A stretch of DNA of 64,000 nucleotides from contig NC_087072.1 in NCBI RefSeq assembly GCF_026151205.1, positions 22,895,603 through 22,959,602 on the forward strand, written 5' to 3'. The notes beneath the pieces are model-generated. The model made no database searches, was not told the origin of the DNA, and worked only from the letters and a program-made list of their open reading frames with translations. The stretch's first letter is position 1. The number at the start of each line of letters is the position of its first letter. Below are positions 35,393 through 44,300 of the stretch, piece after piece. This DNA comes from Bolinopsis microptera (lineage: Eukaryota; Ctenophora; Tentaculata; Lobata; Bolinopsidae). Made by a program: the position numbers and the translations under genes.

Positions 35393-38300
35393 CTGTAATA
35401 TTATGTTTCAAACTAATTACAACACTACAAATCTATTACATTTATTGAGGTATGAGATATGATAGACGAGCGTAAGTGTTGACGTGCAAAGGACTGCTGT
35501 GAGTGTACTTGAAGATTACTCATCCTCCTCCTTCTCATCAAAACTATTCTCATCAAAACTACTATCTGGACTGAAGGTATTGCGTTTACAGTGTTTATTG
35601 TGCTTCTGAACATTGAACTCTTGATAATATAACTATGTCAAATAATCAGAGCTCAGACATTAGTCTCCACTTTTGTGAGCGCCCTTTAGAACATTTGAAC
35701 TTTTCATTCCAGTCTGAAAAATCAGAGAACTGTAACAATTGTCTGTCAAAAGACATCAAGATTGACTTTTTAGAAAAAAAGTTGTCTTTATTGAATGAAA
35801 TTATCAGAACTAGTGATCTCATTGCTCAGTACAATGATAGTCTCATATCAGATCAAATTCAAATACAAGAACAGAGTTTTAAGTGTGAAAATTTGCTGCC
35901 GAACTTATCAGAGGAGATTGAATGTGAGATCATAACCATTACCCCTCAGTCACACGTTGTTATCAATCAAGTAGAAGCGTTTGATGTAGATGACATTGTT
36001 GTGGAAGATGTTGTATCGGACAGTTTGTTTGTTGACAACAATGTCGTGGACAAGGTTGTTCCACAGGAGGTTGTTGGAAACGAGATTGTTATCAGTGAGA
36101 TTGTTGTTAACGAGGTTATGGCAGACGAGGATGATGTGTCTGATCTCCCTGTATCTACTGCTACTGGTGAATCACGGATCAACACCCCTAAGCCCAGAGA
36201 CAAATATCCAAACTTGGTCCCTGCCCCTGTCTACGATCCTATAACACCGGGGCCAATGAATATATCTGTAACTTGTTCCCCATCACCAGTGAAACCAGTT
36301 ACCCTACTAGATGATGGTCCATTCTCTAAATTTTCACTTGATCTATTAATGGAAGAACTTGAGTTCAGTCACGGTTTTAAAAACAGGAAATCGGTTTATT
36401 TTGGTGACTTTCCCTATGAGTATTCAGGTGCAACACATGACCCAAAAAGTGTACACAATGATTCCTACCTTGCTAAACTCAGCTCCTACATTAATGTGAT
36501 ATTACCCAATTTCAGACACAATAGTATTCTCGTCAATCTATATGAAACTGGAGCAGAGTTCATGCCAGCTCATAGCGATTCTGAATCATGTATTGTAGAA
36601 CACTCTGATATTGTAACCATTTCACTTGGTGCGACGAGAACACTGCAAATTAGATCAAACGGCAGCAATGAAGTTGTGGGCTCTGTGCAGCTTCAGCATG
36701 GAGATGTCTTCATCATGTCCAAATTGTCTCAGGCTGACTTTCAACATGAGATACTGCCAGACGAAATGTGTGATGAACCCCGGATCAGCATCACCCTAAG
36801 ACTGATGAAGCCCCCTAGGATCACTCAGTCAACTGAGTTTGGTCTGCGTTCACCGCCCCCACCCATCCCTCATTCAGGACACAAACTGACAGACTCTTCT
36901 TCACCTGCACTCTCAGTTTGCAAACAGCCAGCCAAAGCTTCACAAAAGTCTGTCCTATTCATAAGCAGCTCTATGTTCAGGTTTCTTGATGCGGACAAGT
37001 TATCATCGTCCACTGTTAGTGCTAGTAAACTGTTTTATCCTGGGGCTGATGCCAAAGTAATGTTAAATAAACTAAAAACTGACCTACACTCCGTTCCATC
37101 CCCATCTATTATTTATATTATGACAGGAACTAATAATGTGAACACAGTCTATTTTGGCTCAAAGTCACTGAAGGATGCAGCGGGTGACATTAGTAATCTC
37201 TTAAATTATCTCAAGTCAGTGTATCCGAATGCAACAATTAATGTTCTCAATATTCTTCCCAGGAGTACAAAAGGCCGCAATGATGTTGTGGCAGAGCTGA
37301 ATAAGGTTATTAAGGATATGTGTAGCAAAGATTCTTGTTTTAATTACATTAGCACCCATAATTTATTTAACTATAATAGAAGTGGATTCAGGAAAGAATT
37401 TTATTTTGCCAGACCATCTGCAAAAATATCTGATAACTGTCACCTCAATACAAGCGGTGTTATTCGACTTGCTAAATTTCTGAAGTATTGGGCCCATAAG
37501 CAAGTTTGAATTTTCAGAAAGATTGTTAACATTTATTTCATCTAGATTCTAGATAAGGGATAATTACACATTGTTCCTCATGTTTATTGAAGTTTTAGAA
37601 AGTTTTGTTATTATCTCATACAAATTTGCCAGTTCTGCAATTTATCTTATTCTGACAAGTTTATAGCAGCATAAATTGGAAAAATTTTCATGCTCTCACA
37701 GCAGTTCTTGCATTAACCCGTGCATTAGTAAAATCACAGTTTCATACCATGCCAAAAAGCTTGCAGTGGGACATTGCAACATGCAGGGAGGACTAACAGG
37801 TATGCCAAAATGTCTTGAAATCCAAGATCTAATCTGGAAAGAGAAATTAGATGTTTTATGCCTGAATGAAACAAATCTTAAGTCGGATATTGACTCAGCC
37901 AGTCTAAACCTACCCAAGAATTTTACTTTTATCCGCAAAGACCGTCCTAACGACAATGGTCATGGGGGATGTGGCATTCTCATCAGTGAGCACATAAAGT
38001 TTAAAATGATTCAACTAAACTTAGTTTTGCAATATGACCAAATCGAGGCTATTTGGATCCATCTTACAGATTGCAATATTTTCATCTGCTGTTTCTACAG
38101 ATCTGAGTTGTTTAGTCCTCTTGACAAATTTTTAGATTATATGACAGACTGCATGATGAGTATAGGAAGTAAGAATGTTATTTGGCTGGGTGATGTAAAT
38201 GTAGACCAAAACAACATCAGCAGTATGAACTATAAGAAATTAGACATTACAATGAAAATGTTTGGAATGGTACAGGTAGTTCAGGATATTACCCGCATTG

Positions 38301-41300
38301 CTAAACTAGGAAACAGAATCACAAAGACCACAATCGATGTTGTCATAACAAACACTTACTCCAAGTTTCTTGACTGCAAAGTCCTTGATGATTGTATAGG
38401 AGATCATCAGGTCGTAAAGTTCATTGTCGATTTCAATGTGCATAAGGCCTCAAAATTCAAGAAGTTACTAATAAGAGATCACAGCAAAATGAATGTTACT
38501 GCTCTTAAAGAATTTTTGGAAACCTGTGATTATAGACCAATAATAGATTCAACTAGTCTGAATGATGCAGTTGATGGTTTAAACGAACATATTGATCACT
38601 ACTATGATCACTTCTGTCCAATTAAACAAATTAAGTGCCATAGTGATTACATCCATAAGCCATCTCCAGAATTTTTAGAAAGTAAGAAATTGAAAGGGAA
38701 ACTTTACCGTAAATTTTTAACACACAACAAGAACAGACGTATACATCCAAATGGTGTTATACACTGTAATAAATGTGACTCATTATGGATGGCATATAAA
38801 CGGCAGAGAAACTATTCAACCTATTTGTCTAGAATTAATAGGAAGACTAACTTAGCAACAGAACTGAAAGCCAAGTGTGCCATGAATGATCTAAAGGGTG
38901 TATGGAAAACGATAAAGACAGCATCAAATCTGCCTGTTAAAGCTAACAATATCAATAACAACCTTGATGCTGAAACCACCAATAAATATTTTGCTGAAAT
39001 AGGTCCAAAGATCCAAGCAGAAGTGCAGCTGGAAAATGAAAATGAATTTCTATCTTATCTACAAAATGAGCAGATTGACAACGAGACCAGCTTGAATAGC
39101 TTTACTGAAATAACTGAGTCCAATATCTTAGACTATGTGGCAAGTATCCCTTGTAGCAAATCCACTAATGATCATATACCATTGAGAGTGTTTAGACAAA
39201 TTTTACCTGCATTTATTGCTCCATTAACACATCTTGTAAATTTGAGTTTATCCAGTGGCATCATGCCAAACAGCTGCAAGGTTGCAAAAGTCACCCCAAT
39301 CCATAAGGATGGTGATACTGAGAATCCTAGTAATTATCGACCAATCTCAATTTTACCGATTCTTGGAAAGTGCATCGAATTTTGTGTGAACTCCCAACTG
39401 ACTCAATATCTTGATGAAAAGGGAATACTTTCAGAGCATCAATATGGTTTCCGTAAAGATCACTCTACAACTTATCTCATGTTAGATCTGTTTGATCGTA
39501 TATTTACTGCTAAGAACAGTGCCAAGCATCCTGCAATTATCTTCCTGGACATCAGAAAGGCATTTGATACTGTTAACCATGATATTCTCATTCAAAAGCT
39601 GAAGCATTATGGAATAAAAGATACTGCATTGAGCTGGTTTAGGAGCTTCCTCACAGATAGATTACAGCAAACTAGAGTTGGGAGTAGGATAAGCAGTTTA
39701 CATTCATTGAACTCTGGAGTGCCTCAAGGAAGTATATTAGGACCAATTCTATTCAGCATTTTTATCAATGACCTGCCTAATGCATGCCTATTTTCTAAAC
39801 CTTATCTATTTGCTGATGACGGTGCATTATATTTTGACAATATATCTAGAGGAAACTATGGTAACATCAAACAAGAGTTGAAATTAGTTATCAGATGGCT
39901 TCAGGCTAATAAACTATCCCTGAATAATGAAAAAACAAAACTAATGATCCTTGACTCTAAGCCTAACCTTGATGCCATCCTTGTTGAAATTTGTGATGAC
40001 CTTACTTTGGTAATCTGTGAAACTAAATCCCATAAGTACCTTGGACTTATAGTTGACAGCAGATTGACATTTAATGAACATATTGATAACATTAAGAAAA
40101 AGATATCCAAAAGAATTGGTGCTATGTATAGATCAAAAAAACTTCTCCCTCTTAAGTTCAGGAAGATGTTTGCTAATGCACTTATGTTGCCACATTTTGA
40201 CTACTTAGACACCATCTGGTCAAGAACATATAAAAAACGACTAGGAGAGTTAGATATCATGTACAAAAAGGTTGCTAAAATAGCCCTAGATGTAAACATC
40301 AGAGAGAGGTCGGTTAATGTATACAAAAATATGGGATGGCTTCCTCTCCATTTGAGACGACAGGTTCATCTTAGCTCATATATGTACCGTATAATCAATG
40401 AAACATGTCCAAAGCATTTTATCGGGAAATTCTCGTATATTTCTGGTGGATCACGTGAGGCAGAAAACTGCAATCTTTATACTCCTAAATCAAGATCTCA
40501 CAAGGAGTTTAACTATCTAGGAACTAAGGCCTGGAACATATTACCAAAGTCCCTTAGAGAGTGTGACGACGTTAAGAAATTTTCTAAGTTATACAAAGAA
40601 ACTCTTATGAATATGTTGCTAACTGATGAGAATTACCAAGGGGATAACTCTTACGATAAATTCATGATCCCACCCAACACTAGCCAATGTATCTAGGCAG
40701 TTATGTTATTTCGGTTAAGTTATCTCAGTACATAAGTGAATCCAATCTATCCCCTGCAATCAAAGTATTTCCATGCCTATTAAGCTATTACAGGAAATTA
40801 GGAACATCAGTGGAAAGGTGCACTGTCAATCATTATTGCTCCATACCTCCAGTCCTCCTGTTATGTGCAATTCTCACTGTATGCTCCTCATTTGTATCAA
40901 TTATATTGATGCTACATTGTTATTGAATATGAAATAATTTTCAACCGTATTAATTTATTAACTTATTGTAAATAGCAAGTTTGACAAAGGGATTACGTTT
41001 ATTTTACCCGGAGTTCGTTTAAGTTTAGTATTGTAAATAGTTAATTTGACGAAGGGAATACGTCTATTTTACCCTGAGTTATGTTTTAGTTCAATCTTGA
41101 CACAATTTTAAAATTATAATTTAATTATTTTATATATATGTATTGTCCATAACTAGGGTGGCCTGCTAACAGAACCATGATCTGCCTTGATTCATCCTTC
41201 AGCACAGAGAAAAGCTCCTTTTTTTATACATTATGATTACAGAGGATCTGATATTTAGATATATATTGCTGTGCTGTAAAAATTGACTTTATTTATTTAT

Positions 41301-44300
41301 TTATTTATTTACTAAAGTTAGTGACATTAAATGTTTTTTCTGAACGCCCTTGAATCACGTCATCGCAAATCGATTTTTTAAAAGGAAACTGCGATAAATG
41401 AGATCATACATATTACATACCTGACAACATTTTCGAGGCATTTCAAAATGTAATCTTGAACTGGTCGTTCTGTTTTATGAGTCTGTAAGATCGGTAACAT
41501 CCACGTGAACCACACTGAAAAGGTCTGATTAATATAAACGTTTATTTGGTCAATAAAATCCAGAATGTTTTTATTTGGCGATTTTCAGGGGCATTTTTCA
41601 AATTTTCATACCATTTTGAATCCGTTTACTTATGCCACATCATGAATGACGCGAATAAGAAAACGCGCGATCACGCCGCGCGAATAACCGATACCATTCA
41701 CTATATTGATTTAAATCGCGCCATCCAACTCTCGCAATCTTTAGTAGACTCATATCTGAGATGGATTAGCCTGGATCTTGTAGAGTGTCGAAATAGAGCA
41801 AAGTGTGATTTCATCACAGATAAGATAAAATAATACGTTGCATCATAATTAACAACTTTTATCATCTTGTGTTTTTCATCGAGTCACTACATAAAGTGGA
41901 ACTCCAAAGTTCGATCGCGTTCGAATAAAAAAATTAAAATCAACACTTCGAAAGTCACGTACCTTTGAGTTTAGTGTCGAGTTTATTCCTCGGTACCATC
42001 TGAAGACACCAGAGCATGGCGACACACTCTTTAGTCCTGGCTACACTGTCTGTTATCAGGTGCTGTAGCTTGTTGGTGACCTCTTTACTGTGCACAGTCT
42101 TAGGACAACTGTGTGCCATGCATTGGAGTAGTATTCTGTGATGGTACCCACACGCTCCTGCAAATATTGAACCTTAGTGGAAGTTCATATTGACCTCATT
42201 TCTGAGGAAATTACCATCGAACGATATCTAACTAACATGCTTTAAAGTTAAAGTAAATCGGGATTTTACTGTATTAATTTAATAATGTTTGTGTGTACGA
42301 TCCTGTTTAATAATAAATAATAATAAGTGCGTCATAGAAAATAAAGAGAGAGAACGAGATATGAGAGTGAGCATTTTTAGATGTTTCCAGAAAGTTTTCG
42401 TATGTTCCAAAACGAGGAATCAAGAACGGCTCTAGAAGTGCCAATTCCTTAATCCACGTGTCAAGTTATCCTCTGCAATAACTTAACATTAACTTAATAT
42501 CAAAAATATGACCTAATCATCTTGTCGATATATAATATGAAATTAAGCAGCCACTTCATTCCACCTCTTTATGCCAAACTTTTTGCAGCGTAAATAATTA
42601 AAATAGTAAGCCATTGTGTAAATGTATTATTAAATGTACTATTATTATCACAATCTAAACAGATATTATTGAGCTTGCTAGTTGTAAACAAAAGATACAT
42701 ACATCATCATCATTTATATGTAGCAGATGTGCTATTTTTAGTTAACGCATAATTAGCCACTATCCTGACAAAAAGTTGTCGCCTGCAAAACATAATATAC
42801 CGGTTCTAAAATCACATATTTAGCGATCTTTCTCTTGCCTTTAAGTCCACAAGGCTCCCTCCATACCATATGGGCGACTGGTTTGAGTGGTACCACTTTG
42901 GGTGGCTGCAATCCTCTGTGTTGATGTACTGGTGTTGCCCTTAAGTAATTGTCTTAATTTGACTTGACGTGGCACTGTACCATACCATGGCTGTGAACCT
43001 CAACCAAGGGTTCATTTCAGAAGCCGTAGCTTATGTTTTGGTCAGGGGAATCACTCCATTTTCTGTAACAAACACTAGGTTCATCTATCACATTATCTGA
43101 GCACTCATTAAGATGGTATTCGGAAGCCCGACTCGCTAATCTCACTAAAGTGTGAAACAGTACATCTTGATTGATGAATGGTAATCACGATAACGCGTGG
43201 ATTCAACCCTTAACTTAAAACCACCGAAAAATTAATTTAATCTTGCCGTATCACATGTTGCACTTGAAACAAACATTAGTGTAAAAACCGTACACTTCTA
43301 TTTATCTGAAAACTTAATTGTAATTCGGGGTACCAACTTCCAAGAAAGAAGATGAGGCAAGGAAGGGCAAAGATAACAGGTCCAACCCGGATATCCCACA
43401 TAGAATCAATGTAAACAGTAGGTAAACATATCATCAAAATTATATGACAAATGAACCAATCTTTATAGTCTAATTTATGAGGGTTTGTAAGACACGTCCT
43501 CAGCCAGTCGGGGAAAAGTGTCAGAAATATGTCTGTCAATTACTGTACACCATACGGGATTCTGTCATCACCCGTATAATAATATGTTATTACACACGGA
43601 GAGTTATGCGATCCTAGCTAACTAATCAGTACTAAGCACTGGGTTCTGAGAATAGCAGTTTTGGATCTACATTTTTAAGATACGGTTTGGAAAGATATCA
43701 GTTGGAATGATATCAGGTTTGTCGCAGGATCACGATTTTGTTATAAGTCATAGCTAATTTGTTGCATCTGAAAATTGCAGGATATGTTTAGCATAGAACT
43801 TGTGACAAGAAGTTTTATATTACACGAAGTATTTCTATCCTTATAAGGCCTGATTATCATGTGATCCATGAAACTGCCTGTTAATTATGTGTGACCTCTA
43901 CACTGATACACAGTACATAGTACAGAAGTTTAGGACAGACCTTTATCACACGAAATTCTCAGTGATCGCGAGATTTAATTAATATGTGATCTTGCTCAAT
44001 TTTTCCGTCAAATTCGAGTGCACGAGTATCATTCTAAAGTCTGAACCTATTTTCAAATTATGAAAACGATATCTCAATCGATATCCTTTCAGGTGCCTAA
44101 AACAACGCCAAAGCAATTACATAAGTATGATGACGTATGATGTACAAGAGGGTTCAAATAAGATTTGGGTGTTATGTATTCGAAGCAGCACCTGGTCGTC
44201 ACTCAGTCATAAGGATCGTGTATATTGATTAGGGAGGTTCAACATATCAAAATGTCGCCAAATTATTATGGGCCCGGCCACATCCATATTAATATTATTG

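Larger units (their letters stand above)
35440..41313 (+). mobile_element. Full-length two-ORF LINE retrotransposon inserted in TMEM214 intron 6
   Basis: The element has a 5' UTR (start uncertain, about 35.4 kb), ORF1 (35635-37509), ORF2 (about 37676-40696), a ~590-bp 3' UTR with a 65-bp tandem duplication, and a (TTTA)n tail at 41288-41313. It lies antisense to the host gene. Both ORFs are open, so the insertion is recent or under selection. The tail and the endonuclease-reverse transcriptase layout fit the CR1/L2/Rex1 group. I did not find a clear target-site duplication. Confidence 0.85.

Noticed and set aside
41546-41833. 95-codon plus-strand ORF in TMEM214 intron 5
   Set aside because: No family signature; the length is within chance for this region and it overlaps splice-site sequence of the host gene.
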